64,000 nucleotides of DNA from Leifsonia sp. ku-ls (GCA_003367665.1 QKXI01000001.1:124001-188000); one strand, 5' to 3'. Shown: positions 34,677-43,026, counted from the first letter of the stretch. Program-made: numbers and translations. Notes: generated from the sequence alone by a model not told the origin.

Positions 34677-34736
34677 GCGATTCGTCACGAATCGCCGCGA
34701 TTGGTCACGAACGGCTGCGATACGTGACGAATCGTG
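34677..34736. repeat. Three tandem 20-bp palindromic units
   Basis: Units GCGATTCGTCACGAATCGCC, GCGATTGGTCACGAACGGCT and GCGATACGTGACGAATCGTG start at 34677, 34697 and 34717. The first is a perfect 9-bp dyad around a central C; the others are imperfect. They lie between tRNA-His and the end of the ArsR-type gene. Confidence 0.85.
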
Positions 34737-34752
34737 GCCTGGGTGGCAGTGC

Positions 34753-35301
34753 TCAGTCCTCGCCGGCGAGACGGTGGAGCAGGAAGAGACCGCCGTGGGC
34801 GGGCAGGTGCGACCGCTCGTGGTCGGTGCTGATGTACTCGTCGAGCACGGCGACGATGCGGCGGTCGAGCTCGACCACCTGCTCCGGCGAGAGGTGCAGG
34901 GCGAATCGGGCGTAGGTGGCGATCGACGACGGGCCGGCCTCGGCGAGCTCCTGCTGGAACGCCTCCACCGGGGCGAGGCCACGGGTCAGGTCGAGGTCCT
35001 CCAGGTCCACCGACAGCCACCAGCTGAGGCCGGTCGACCGGTACGGCTTCTCCAGCGCCCCCGTCTCGCCGGTGCGGACCTCGGCCGGCTCCAGGAAGCC
35101 CGCCTCCACGAGTTGCCGCACGTGGTAGTACGCCGTGCCGGGGTCGACGTGGAGGCGGTCGGCGAGCTGCTTGTTGGTGAGCTCCCGCTCTCCGCAGAGG
35201 CGCACGATGCGGACCCGAAGGGGGTGGGACAGCGCCTTGATCTCCTTCGCGGTGGCCGGGCGGCGACGGGCGTCGGGGTCGGCGGCGGGCTGGTCCGTCA
35301 T
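34753..35301 (-). CDS. ArsR-type winged-helix transcriptional regulator
   Basis: A 182-residue regulator with an ArsR/HTH_20-type DNA-binding domain at about 20-85 (IKALSHPLRVRIVRLCGERELTNKQLADRL and DPGTAYYHVRQLVEAGFL). The C-terminal 100 residues have no obvious metal-binding cysteines, so it is not a typical metal sensor. It is divergent from an MFS exporter, with a dyad between them. TATGGT lies 6 nt before the ATG. Confidence 0.87.
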   Translation of the reverse strand: MTDQPAADPDARRRPATAKEIKALSHPLRVRIVRLCGERELTNKQLADRLHVDPGTAYYHVRQLVEAGFLEPAEVRTGETGALEKPYRSTGLSWWLSVDLEDLDLTRGLAPVEAFQQELAEAGPSSIATYARFALHLSPEQVVELDRRIVAVLDEYISTDHERSHLPAHGGLFLLHRLAGED

Positions 35302-35307
35302 ACCCAC

Positions 35308-35313
35308 ACCATA
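35308..35313 (-). promoter_or_regulatory. -10 TATGGT of the ArsR-type gene (leaderless)
   Basis: TATGGT on the minus strand, 6 nt before the ATG at 35301. Confidence 0.55.
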
Positions 35314-35336
35314 GCGCCGATCGAGATTCCTCCTAT

Positions 35337-35356
35337 CGATTGAGTTTTCCCAATCG
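35337..35356. promoter_or_regulatory. Candidate operator CGATTG-N8-CAATCG between ArsR-type and MFS genes
   Basis: A perfect 6-bp dyad in a locally AT-rich divergent promoter region, just upstream of the CAGGCT hexamer of the MFS gene. Confidence 0.5.
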
Positions 35357-35362
35357 GTGTGC

Positions 35363-35368
35363 CAGGCT
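35363..35368 (+). promoter_or_regulatory. -10-like CAGGCT of the MFS gene
   Basis: CAGGCT, 6 nt before the ATG at 35375; first base deviates from TANNNT. Confidence 0.4.
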
Positions 35369-35374
35369 GGCGCC

Positions 35375-36622
35375 ATGACGGAGAAGGGGCTCGGCGCCCG
35401 GTACTGGAAGCTGTGGACCTCCGCCGGGCTCTCCAACCTGGCCGACGGGGTGATGAAGGTCGCTCTGCCCCTGGTCGCCGTGCGCTACACCGACTCCCCC
35501 GCCCTGATCGCCGGGCTCGGCTTCGCCTTCACGCTGCCCTGGCTGCTGTTCGCCCTCACGGCCGGCGCGCTCGCCGACCGGCTCGACCGGCGGCGGCTCA
35601 TGCTCGTCGCGAACACGGCCCGCGCGCTCGTGCTCGCCTGCCTGACCGTCGTCGCGCTGCTGGGCGGCGGATCCATCTGGCTGCTGTACGTCGCCGCGCT
35701 CTGCATCGGGGTGGCCGAGACGGTGTACGACACCTCGTCGCAGTCGATCCTCCCGCAGCTGGTCCACCGCGGGCAGCTCTCGCGCGCCAACGGGCGCCTG
35801 TATGCGGCCGAGCTCACCGCGAACGAGTTCGTCGGCCCGCCGCTCGGTGGGTTCCTGGTCGCGACCGGGGTCGCGCTCGCGTTCGGGGCTCCCGTGCTGC
35901 TGTGGGTCGCCGCGATCGGCGTGCTGCTCCTGGTGCGCGGCACGTTCCGCGCCGAGCGCACTGCGCCGACCACCATCCGGGCCGACATCGCCGAGGGGCT
36001 GCGTTACCTCGGCCGCAGCACGCTGCTGCGCACGCTCGCGATCATGGTCGGCGTCTTCAACTTCGCCAGCTCCGCGGTCTACACGGTGTTCGTGCTGTAC
36101 GCGGTCGGACCCGATTCGGCGATGAACCTGAGCGAACCCGCATACGGCCTGCTCCTCACCGCGTCGGCCGTCGGGAGCGTGCTCGGCACGTTCCTCGCGG
36201 AGCCGGTGGAGCGGCTATTCGGGCGGGCGCGCTCGCTCGTGCTCACCATCCTCGGCTCGCTGCTGCTCATCGCGACGCCCGCCTTCACCGCCAACCCGTT
36301 CGTCATCGCCGCCGGGATGCTCGTCGGCGGCGTCACCGTCTCGATCTGGAACGTGATCACCGTCTCCCTGCGGCAGCGCATCGTCCCGCTGCAGCTCCTC
36401 GGCCGGCTGAACAGCGCCTATCGCCTGCTCGCCTGGGGCACCATGCCGCTCGGCGCGGCCGTCGGTGGACTGATCGGGCAGCTGTTCGGCGTGCAGTGGG
36501 TGTTCGTCGTGATGGGGGCGCTGGTGCTGCTGCAGCTCATCCCGATGCTGTGGGTCACCGACCGCCGGATGGACGAGGCGGAGGCGGCCGTCGAGGCCGA
36601 GCACGACGCGGCCGTTCGGTGA
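35375..36622 (+). CDS. MFS transporter (MFS_3-type exporter)
   Basis: A 415-residue transporter with 12 predicted helices. LWTSAGLSNLADGVMKVALPLVAVR at helix 1 and GALADRLDRRRLMLVANTARAL after helix 2 are typical; the family often exports antibiotics, macrolides or siderophores. The adjacent divergent ArsR-type regulator suggests drug- or metabolite-inducible expression. No ribosome site is evident. Confidence 0.87.
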   Translation: MTEKGLGARYWKLWTSAGLSNLADGVMKVALPLVAVRYTDSPALIAGLGFAFTLPWLLFALTAGALADRLDRRRLMLVANTARALVLACLTVVALLGGGSIWLLYVAALCIGVAETVYDTSSQSILPQLVHRGQLSRANGRLYAAELTANEFVGPPLGGFLVATGVALAFGAPVLLWVAAIGVLLLVRGTFRAERTAPTTIRADIAEGLRYLGRSTLLRTLAIMVGVFNFASSAVYTVFVLYAVGPDSAMNLSEPAYGLLLTASAVGSVLGTFLAEPVERLFGRARSLVLTILGSLLLIATPAFTANPFVIAAGMLVGGVTVSIWNVITVSLRQRIVPLQLLGRLNSAYRLLAWGTMPLGAAVGGLIGQLFGVQWVFVVMGALVLLQLIPMLWVTDRRMDEAEAAVEAEHDAAVR

Positions 36623-36957
36623 CGCGTACACGACTTTGCCAGGATCCATGCCCGAACCGTCCAGACTAGGCGCCTAGGGTCTTCTCCCGACGGCTTCGAC
36701 AGCCGTCCGTGCCGCGCAGGCCCGCATCCAGCCCCCGACCCCCGGTCGTCCCCCGCGACCGCCCCTGGACGCCCGCCGCCTCCACGCCCGGCACACCCGC
36801 GCCGCCGCTCGCGCCCTCCGGACCACGGGTCCACGGGCGCTCCTGCACGTTCCGGCGCGGTCGTCAGCCCGCAGGACCCTCCCGAAGAACGGGTCCGTTC
36901 GCGCGTGCACCGCGGTGCCGTCGTGCGTCAGGCGGGGAAGCCCGATCCAGGAAACAC
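36623..36957 (+). other. 335-bp gene-free region with several hairpins
   Basis: No coding frame is convincing here. It contains a 12-bp palindrome CTAGGCGCCTAG (about 36664-36675), a possible -10 TAGGGT (about 36672), a hairpin GACGGCT-TCGAC-AGCCGTC (about 36690), the paired segments GGACCC/GGGTCC (36874-36879 and 36891-36896) and GCACCGCGGTGC (about 36908). It is probably the promoter and a long structured leader of the downstream secreted protein; it fits no riboswitch consensus that I could align. Confidence 0.4.
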
Positions 36958-37749
36958 ATGCTGAGTACCCTCCGAAACACCGTCAAGAACAGCCCCGTCC
37001 CCTTCGGCCGGATCGTCTCCGGCGCCGCGGCCCTGCTGGTCAGCGCCAGCCTCCTCGCCCCTGCCGTCGCGCAGCAGCAGGAGAGCGAACGCCAGACCCG
37101 TGAGCTCTCGCAGGCCACCGGCATGCGTCACGAGCAGTTGGGCGTCTACGGCTCCATCGTCCGCGAGCGCCTCGAGAAGGAGGCGCAGGACACCCTCGCC
37201 GCCGCGAAGGCCACCGTCGCCGCGAACCAGCAGAAGGCCGACGCCTCCGCCGCGACCACCGCGATCGCCGGCCTGAGCGGCTTCACCAAGCTCAGCGACG
37301 ACAAGCTGCGCGACACCATCGACACCACGAAGGCCGCCTCCACCGCGCTCGCGAGCGCCGGCGCCGAGGCGGACAGGAAGGCTGCGGAGGCCGCAGCCGC
37401 CGCCGCTGCGGCCGCCGCCGCGGCCGCGGCCGCCGCGAACACGCCGGAGGGCGCGAAGTCGACCGCCGCCAGCCTGGCCGCCAGCCAGTACGGCTGGGGC
37501 GCCGACCAGTTCCAGTGCCTCGACAGCCTGTGGACCCGCGAGTCCGGCTGGAACTACCAGGCCTCCAACTCCGGCAGCGGCGCGACCGGCATCCCGCAGG
37601 CGCTGCCGGGAAGCAAGATGGCCTCCTTCGGCTCCGACTGGGCCACCAACGCGACCACGCAGATCAAGTGGGGCCTCGACTACATCGCCAGCGGCTACGG
37701 AACGCCGTGCGCCGCGTGGGGCCACTCCCAGTCGGTCAACTGGTACTGA
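36958..37749 (+). CDS. Secreted lysozyme-like (SLT fold) protein
   Basis: A 263-residue exported protein: signal peptide ending near LLAPAVAQQ (about residue 39), a helical, Ala-rich region (about 45-160) including a run of about 18 alanines, then a C-terminal transglycosylase-like domain (about 170-263) with CLDSLWTRESGWNYQASN (catalytic Glu), GATGIPQALPGSKM and IASGYGTPCAAWGHSQ. Related domains occur in aggregation-promoting factors and cell-wall hydrolases. Probably secreted to remodel peptidoglycan. The long upstream region suggests leader control. Confidence 0.82.
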   Translation: MLSTLRNTVKNSPVPFGRIVSGAAALLVSASLLAPAVAQQQESERQTRELSQATGMRHEQLGVYGSIVRERLEKEAQDTLAAAKATVAANQQKADASAATTAIAGLSGFTKLSDDKLRDTIDTTKAASTALASAGAEADRKAAEAAAAAAAAAAAAAAAANTPEGAKSTAASLAASQYGWGADQFQCLDSLWTRESGWNYQASNSGSGATGIPQALPGSKMASFGSDWATNATTQIKWGLDYIASGYGTPCAAWGHSQSVNWY

Positions 37750-37790
37750 TCGGCTCACCGCCAGCCCCCGGGGGCGTCGTCGGTCGCCGG

Positions 37791-37796
37791 TAGACT
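37791..37796 (+). promoter_or_regulatory. -10 TAGACT of the 37804 gene (leaderless)
   Basis: TAGACT, 7 nt before the GTG at 37804. Confidence 0.55.
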
Positions 37797-37803
37797 CGCG
37801 CGA

Positions 37804-38871
37804 GTGAGCACCAGCACCGACCACGCCCCCGCCTCCCCCGTCATCCGCGGCGCCCACCTCGTCGGCAGCGTCAACCTGCCCGACGCCGAGACCGTGCTCC
37901 GCACCGTCGGCGCGCGCCTCGACGACCGGCTGCGCCGCATCCCGGACGGCGAGGTGGGCGAGCGCTTCTACTGGGTGCAGTTCCAGACCGCCCGGCTCGA
38001 CCGGGTGGACGGCCTCGCCCGCATTCCCGGAGAGCCGCGGCTGCTGCGCGGCGTGTTCGACGGCCGTCCGTTCCGGCTCGAACCGGGCGCGAGCGCCGAC
38101 GCGCTGGTCTTCCCCGACCTCGGCTACGCCGACGCCGCCCTCGACTCGTACGCCGTGTTCCGCCGACTGCGCGCGGAGGGCGTCATCCCCGTGGCGACGC
38201 GTTTCCAGGTGTCGCTCCCCACGCCCGCGGGCGTCGTCGGGCCGTTCATCGTGCCCGAGGACCGGGCCGCGGTCGAGCCCGCGTACGAGCGCGCGCTCTT
38301 CGGCGAGCTGCAGCGCATTCTGGACGGAGTCCCGCACGACGACCTCGCCGTCCAGTGGGACACCGCGGTCGAGTTCGCCCTGCTGGAGGGACGGATGCCG
38401 TCCTGGTTCGGCGACGACGTGCTCGCCGGCGTGATCGAGCGCGCGGCGCGGCAGGCGGCGGCGGTCCCGGCGGACGTCGAGCTCGGCTACCACCTCTGCT
38501 ACGGCGACGTGGAGGAGCAGCACTTCGTGCAGCCCGCCGACGCCGGCCGGCTCGCCGACGTGCTCCGCGGCATCCTGTCGGCGGCCCCGCGCCCGGTGGA
38601 CTGGGTCCACCTGCCGGTGCCGATCGAGCGGGACGACCCCGCCTACTTCACACCGCTCGCCGACGTGGAACTGCCGGAGACCACCGAGCTGTACCTCGGG
38701 CTGCTGCACCACGAGGACGGCGTCGATGGCGCCCTCCGCCGGGCGGCGGCCGCCGCGACGGCGGTCCCGGTGTTCGGCGTCGGCACCGAGTGCGGCTTCG
38801 GCCGCGGACCGAGCGAGCGCACGGCCGCCCTGCTCGACCTGCACGCCGCGGTCGCCGGGCCCCGGCGATGA
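37804..38871 (+). CDS. Hypothetical protein, MetE/UROD-like barrel
   Basis: A 355-residue soluble protein. HLVGSVNLPDAETVLRTVG at the start, DLAVQWDTAVEF in the middle and VFGVGTECGFGRGPSERTAALLDLH at the end recall the cobalamin-independent methionine synthase C-terminal barrel, where His, Cys and Glu bind zinc. The single cysteine near the end (GTECGFG) and the HLCYGD segment could be ligands. It is half the length of MetE and its reaction is unknown. Its stop overlaps the next start (ATGA). Confidence 0.6.
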   Translation: MSTSTDHAPASPVIRGAHLVGSVNLPDAETVLRTVGARLDDRLRRIPDGEVGERFYWVQFQTARLDRVDGLARIPGEPRLLRGVFDGRPFRLEPGASADALVFPDLGYADAALDSYAVFRRLRAEGVIPVATRFQVSLPTPAGVVGPFIVPEDRAAVEPAYERALFGELQRILDGVPHDDLAVQWDTAVEFALLEGRMPSWFGDDVLAGVIERAARQAAAVPADVELGYHLCYGDVEEQHFVQPADAGRLADVLRGILSAAPRPVDWVHLPVPIERDDPAYFTPLADVELPETTELYLGLLHHEDGVDGALRRAAAAATAVPVFGVGTECGFGRGPSERTAALLDLHAAVAGPRR

Positions 38872-39221
38872 CGCTCGAACTCGATGCCGAGGCCTTCGAG
38901 GCGCTCGTCACCGACGAGCTCGACCGGCTCCCGGACGAGATGGTCGACGGCCTCGACAACGTCGTGTTCGTCGTCGAGGACCGCCCGGAGGACGGCTCCC
39001 TCGACCTGCTCGGCCTCTACGACGGCGTCGCCCTGACGGAACGCGACCGCTACGGCTTCGGCGAGATGCCGGACCGCATCATCCTGTACCGGGAGCCGCT
39101 GCTCTCCGTCGCCGCGACGGAGGACGAGCTCCGCGACGAGATCCACATCACGCTCGTGCACGAGATCGCGCACTACTACGGCATCGACGACGACCGTCTG
39201 CACGAGCTGGGCTGGGCCTGA
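38868..39221 (+). CDS. Minimal zincin metallopeptidase family protein
   Basis: A 117-residue protein with HEIAHYYGIDDDRLHELGW near the C-terminus: the HExxH zinc site and a downstream acidic residue of the PF06262-type zincins. AFEALVTDELDRLPDEMVDGLDNVVFVVED at the N-terminus also matches. Whether it is a peptidase in vivo is not established. It is translationally coupled to the preceding gene. Confidence 0.85.
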   Translation: MTLELDAEAFEALVTDELDRLPDEMVDGLDNVVFVVEDRPEDGSLDLLGLYDGVALTERDRYGFGEMPDRIILYREPLLSVAATEDELRDEIHITLVHEIAHYYGIDDDRLHELGWA

Positions 39222-39222
39222 G

Positions 39223-39501
39223 TCAGGCCCCGTAGCCGAAGATCGACTCGTCCTCCTGGTCGGCCTCCACCGGGTCGGAGTCGGGCTGGTCGAAGTGGTA
39301 GGTCACCAGACGCTCGCCGTTCGCCTCGCGCTCCTGGCCCGCGACGTACCAGAAGGTGGACTCGAGGCCCTCGACCGCGGCGATCACGCCGATCCGCTCA
39401 TCCACCTTCCCGTCCACCAGGAAGCGGCGGTCGGTCTGGCCGGCGAGGGGGCCGTCGGCGTACTCGACGATGTATTCGGGGTCCTGTCGTGCGTCGGTCA
39501 T
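39223..39501 (-). CDS. Small hypothetical protein
   Basis: A 92-residue acidic protein (EYIVEYADGPLAGQTDRRFLVDGK..., tail VEADQEDESIFGYGA). No signal peptide or membrane segment. The first 40 residues look like a small beta-sheet domain. It ends 1 bp from the convergent zincin gene and starts 6 nt after TACGGT. No family recognised. Confidence 0.65.
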   Translation of the reverse strand: MTDARQDPEYIVEYADGPLAGQTDRRFLVDGKVDERIGVIAAVEGLESTFWYVAGQEREANGERLVTYHFDQPDSDPVEADQEDESIFGYGA

Positions 39502-39507
39502 GACTCC

Positions 39508-39513
39508 ACCGTA
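39508..39513 (-). promoter_or_regulatory. -10 TACGGT of the 39501 gene (leaderless)
   Basis: TACGGT on the minus strand, 6 nt before the ATG at 39501. Confidence 0.5.
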
Positions 39514-39537
39514 GTCCCCGAAACGGGATCGGTGAGG

Positions 39538-40128
39538 TCACCGCGACGTCAGGTCGAGGGCCGTGACGTCCAGCACGAGGTCAGCCGACGCCACCGGGTC
39601 CTCCCGCTCCACGAAGCGGTCGAACTCGGCCTGCCAGCGGTCCCAGTGCGCGGCGAAGGTCGCGCCGTCCCGTTCCAGGGCGCGGGCCTTCCGGAGCGCG
39701 TCGTCGGCTCGCAGCCACACGGCGAGGTCTGCGAGGGCGACGTTCCGCCGGGAGAGCGTTCCGCAGCCTTCCACCACGAGCGGCTCCGGTCCGCGGACGT
39801 GCACGCGCTCGGCGGGTCGGTCGCGCGCCCAGTCCCAGCGCCGCCAGGAGCCGGCGCCGCGGGCGCGGAGCGGTGCGAGCAGGTCACTCCCGACCGCGTC
39901 GCTTCCCGCGTCGAGTCCGTCCCAGCCCGGGTAGAGGTCGTCCATCCGCACCAGGCGCGGCGTCCCCGTCGCGGGCCAGTCGGCGATCAGCAGGTCGGCG
40001 AGCGTGCTCTTGCCGGCGCCGCTCGGCCCGTCGACGAGCACCACCGGCGTGCGGCCCACGGCCCGGGCCGCCTCCACCGCCCTCGTCACCGCGTCGTCGA
40101 GCGACGCCAGCTCAGCGGAGAGGGGCAT
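39538..40128 (-). CDS. P-loop kinase (uridine kinase-like) in the thiamine uptake operon
   Basis: A 196-residue P-loop NTPase. VVLVDGPSGAGKSTLADLL (about 28-46) is the Walker A; LVRMDDLYPGWDGLD (about 58-72) carries the acceptor-side Asp pair of the uridine kinase/phosphoribulokinase fold; a lid-like Arg region follows. The ATG lies 17 bp inside the end of ykoC, so it is the last gene of the TPP-riboswitch operon. A role in phosphorylating an imported thiamine precursor is plausible but unproven. Confidence 0.8.
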   Translation of the reverse strand: MPLSAELASLDDAVTRAVEAARAVGRTPVVLVDGPSGAGKSTLADLLIADWPATGTPRLVRMDDLYPGWDGLDAGSDAVGSDLLAPLRARGAGSWRRWDWARDRPAERVHVRGPEPLVVEGCGTLSRRNVALADLAVWLRADDALRKARALERDGATFAAHWDRWQAEFDRFVEREDPVASADLVLDVTALDLTSR

Positions 40129-40891
40129 TCCAGCTCCCGGTCGCCACGGCGGCGGCGATGGCGGCCCCGGCGACCAGGACGGCCACCGCGAGGGTCGCCC
40201 AGTCGCGGCCGCGGAAGACGGACGGCCGCGCCCAGGTGCGCCGGCCGCTGGCCCCGAAGCCGCGCGCCTCCATCGCGGTCGCCAGTTTCGTCCCGCGCCG
40301 CAGCGACAGCACGAACAGCGCGAACGACTGGCCGAGGAAGCGGCGGAGCGCACCGGACTCGGCGACACCGCGGGCGCGCCGGGCGAGCGTGAGCGCGCGC
40401 CAGTCCTCGGCGAACAGCCCGACCAGCCGGAGCCCGGCCAGCGCGCCGATGACGAACCGGGCGGGCAGGCGGAGCAGCTGCGCCAGCCCGTCGGCGAGCT
40501 CGGTCGGGTCGATCGTGATGAACAGCAGCACCGCCGGGAGGCCGATGGCGAGCACCCGCAGCATGGTCGCCAGGGCCAGCGCGGCCGACCCGTCGCTGAC
40601 CTCCACGAACCACCACTGCACGTATACCGTGCCGGAGGAGCGGCCGTAGAGCAGCGTGGTGAGCCCGGCCAGCGGCGCGGCGACGAGCACCGGCGCCGTC
40701 CGGGCCAGGACGGTGCGGAGCGGCAGGCGCGCGAAGGCGAGCAGGATCAGTTCCAGCACGAGCGCGACGCCGGCCGAGACCGGATCGATCGACAGCAACA
40801 GGGAAACCGTCACGACCAGGGCGGCGCCCAGCTTCGCGACCGGGTTCAGGGTCGCGAGCGGGCCGGTGCGGAGCGGTTGGACGAGTGTCAC
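40112..40891 (-). CDS. ykoC: ECF transporter transmembrane component (YkoC-like)
   Basis: A 259-residue T component with five to six membrane helices and two Ala-Arg-Gly coupling motifs (LARRARGVAES at about 185-195 and AMEARGFGAS at about 222-231) that dock on the ATPase. It anchors the substrate-binding subunit to the energising ATPase. The GTG start overlaps the ykoD stop as GTGA. Confidence 0.9.
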   Translation of the reverse strand: MTLVQPLRTGPLATLNPVAKLGAALVVTVSLLLSIDPVSAGVALVLELILLAFARLPLRTVLARTAPVLVAAPLAGLTTLLYGRSSGTVYVQWWFVEVSDGSAALALATMLRVLAIGLPAVLLFITIDPTELADGLAQLLRLPARFVIGALAGLRLVGLFAEDWRALTLARRARGVAESGALRRFLGQSFALFVLSLRRGTKLATAMEARGFGASGRRTWARPSVFRGRDWATLAVAVLVAGAAIAAAVATGSWNAPLR

Positions 40892-42396
40892 GCCGGCACC
40901 TCCGCGGCGCCGAGCCGCAGCTCGTCCGCGCCGATCGCGGCCACGAACTCGGCGTCGTGCGTGGAGGCGACGACGGCGTGGCCCTCGCGGCGGAGGTCCG
41001 CGATCGTGCCGACCAGGCCGTGCCAGGTTCGCGCATCCTGGCCGAAGGTGGGCTCGTCGAGCACCAGCAGCCGGGGACGCGTCGCGAGCGCCGTCCCGAC
41101 CGACAGCCGCCGCTTCTGGCCGCCGGAGAGGGTGAACGGGTTGGCGTCGGCCACGTCCGCGAGGGCGAGCCGGTCGAGCAGCTCGTCGACCCGGGCGGTC
41201 ACCGCGGCCGCGTCCAGGCCGAGCGCGCGGGGGCCTGCGGCCAGCTCGTCCCGCACGGTCGACGCGAGGAACTGGTGCTCGGGATTCTGGAACACGCTGC
41301 CGACACGGGTCAGCAGCTCCCGTGAACGCCATGCCGACGGGTCCGCGGGCGCGCCTCCGGCGAGGGCCGGCTCCGCCGTCAGCGTCCCGGAGAGCGGAGG
41401 AAGCAGGCCGCCGAGAGTCAGCGCGAGCGTCGACTTGCCCGCGCCGTTCCGGCCGGTGAGGGCCACGGCGGATCCGGCGGAGACGGCGAGCTCCACGGGG
41501 CCGCCCACCGGCTCCGCGCGAAGGGGCCGCGCCCGGCCGCGACGGCGGCCGCGCGTGACCGCGGGCCCGCGGCCGAACACCAGCGACCGTGCCCGGAGCA
41601 GCGGCTCGCCCACGGCGACGCCCGGTGCCTCGGGCACGGGCGTGTCGGGCAGCCACACTCCGGCGCGGCGCAGCTCGCCTCCACGGTCGGCGAGCACCGC
41701 CTCCGGCGCGCCGTCGGCGATCACGCCGCCGTCCGCGCCGAGCACGACGACGCGGGACACCAGGTCGCGCCAGACCGCGACGCGGTGTTCGACCACGACG
41801 AGCGTCGCCCCGGTCGCCTCGACCGCCGACCGGACGGCGTCGCGGACCTCGAGCACGCCCTCCGGATCGAGGTTCGCGGTCGGCTCGTCGAGCAGCAGCA
41901 GGCCGGGGCGCATCGCGAGCAGGCCCGCCAGCGCCAGCCGCTGCTTCTGGCCGCCGGAGAGCTGCGCGGTCGAGCGGTCGAGCGGCACGTCGAGGCCCAC
42001 CTCGGCCAGGGCGCGGCGCACGCGCGTCCAGATCTCGTCGCGCGGAACGCCGAGGTTCTCGCACGCGAAGGCGACGTCGTCGCCGACGCGGGCGAGGATG
42101 ACCTGCGCGTCCGGGTCCTGCAGCAGCAGGCCCGCACGCCCGCGACCCTCGGCGGGCGGACGGCCGCCCACCGCGAGCGCGCCCTCCGCCTCGCCGTCGT
42201 CCTCGCCGCCGAGCACCCCGGCGAGCCCCGCCAGCAGCGTGCTCTTCCCGGCCCCGGAGGCGCCGAGGAGGAGCACCCGCTCCCCTGGCTCGACGCGCAG
42301 GTCTACGCCGCGCGCGGCCCAGGAGGCACGTCCGGCGTACCGCCAGCCCCAGCCGTCGGCGTGGATCGCGGCCGGGGACGGCCGTCCCGTCGTCAC
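40888..42396 (-). CDS. ykoD: ECF transporter double ATPase (YkoD-like)
   Basis: A 502-residue fusion of two ABC ATPases. First domain: LLLGASGAGKSTLL (about 40-53), QLSGGQKQRLALA (about 160), LLLLDEPTANLDPEG. Second domain: VALTGRNGAGKSTLAL (about 310), TLSGGQKRRLSVG, LLVLDEPTFGQDARTW. A basic linker with RGRRRGRARPLRAEP joins them. This replaces the separate EcfA/EcfA' pair. It starts two bases after the ykoE stop. Confidence 0.92.
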   Translation of the reverse strand: MTTGRPSPAAIHADGWGWRYAGRASWAARGVDLRVEPGERVLLLGASGAGKSTLLAGLAGVLGGEDDGEAEGALAVGGRPPAEGRGRAGLLLQDPDAQVILARVGDDVAFACENLGVPRDEIWTRVRRALAEVGLDVPLDRSTAQLSGGQKQRLALAGLLAMRPGLLLLDEPTANLDPEGVLEVRDAVRSAVEATGATLVVVEHRVAVWRDLVSRVVVLGADGGVIADGAPEAVLADRGGELRRAGVWLPDTPVPEAPGVAVGEPLLRARSLVFGRGPAVTRGRRRGRARPLRAEPVGGPVELAVSAGSAVALTGRNGAGKSTLALTLGGLLPPLSGTLTAEPALAGGAPADPSAWRSRELLTRVGSVFQNPEHQFLASTVRDELAAGPRALGLDAAAVTARVDELLDRLALADVADANPFTLSGGQKRRLSVGTALATRPRLLVLDEPTFGQDARTWHGLVGTIADLRREGHAVVASTHDAEFVAAIGADELRLGAAEVPA

Positions 42397-42398
42397 GG

Positions 42399-43022
42399 TC
42401 AGACCCGCGACGCCTTCTGGGCCTCGCGGCCCGCGGCGAACCGGCTCAGCGCACCGGTCCTGGCGAGGGCGCGCACCAGCAGCCAGGAGCCGAGACCCGC
42501 GACGACCAGTCCCGAGATCGTGGTCGTGACGGCGTAGACGACGATGAACTCGGGCTTCGAGCCGGGGTACCAGTAGAGCAGGTCGAGGATCGACTCGGCG
42601 ACGCCGGCGCCGGCGCCGGCGAGCAGCGCGGGGACGAGGCGCCAGTTCGCGTACAGGAAGAGCGCGAAGACGATCTCGGCCCCGAGCCCCTGCACGACGC
42701 CGGAGAGCAGCGTCGCGAAGCCCCACTGCGTCCCGATCAGCGCGGACACCGTTGCCGCGACCACCTCGCCGAACAGTGCGGCGCCCGGCTTGCGCACGAT
42801 CAGGGCCACCAGCACCCCGGCGAACAGCCACGGGCCGTTCAGGATGCCCTGGAAGCCCGGCAGGACGGCGGCGACCGGCCCCGAGATCGGGTTCTGGACG
42901 ACGCCCCAGATCCAGAAGACGACGCCGGAGGCGACCGCCACGACGCTGGCGACGACGATGTCCACGACGCGCCAGCGGAAGACGCGCGGACGTGCGAAGG
43001 TGGAGAGAAGAGTTGCGTGCAC
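42399..43022 (-). CDS. ykoE: ECF transporter substrate-specific component (YkoE-like, thiamine/HMP)
   Basis: A 207-residue membrane protein with six helices. VVDIVVASVVAVASGVVFWIWG, FAGVLVALIVRKPGAALFGE and LGAEIVFALFLY match YkoE, the presumed hydroxymethylpyrimidine/thiamine S component. The GTG start (43022) follows GAAAGGG; that site lies within the hairpin that forms the riboswitch expression platform. First gene of the ykoEDC-kinase operon. Confidence 0.92.
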   Translation of the reverse strand: MHATLLSTFARPRVFRWRVVDIVVASVVAVASGVVFWIWGVVQNPISGPVAAVLPGFQGILNGPWLFAGVLVALIVRKPGAALFGEVVAATVSALIGTQWGFATLLSGVVQGLGAEIVFALFLYANWRLVPALLAGAGAGVAESILDLLYWYPGSKPEFIVVYAVTTTISGLVVAGLGSWLLVRALARTGALSRFAAGREAQKASRV

Positions 43023-43026
43023 TGTA

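Noticed and set aside
36623-36957. Cyclic di-AMP (ydaO) riboswitch
   Set aside because: Expected from the gene context, but I could not place its conserved GGGGGA and GAAUC-type blocks on either strand.
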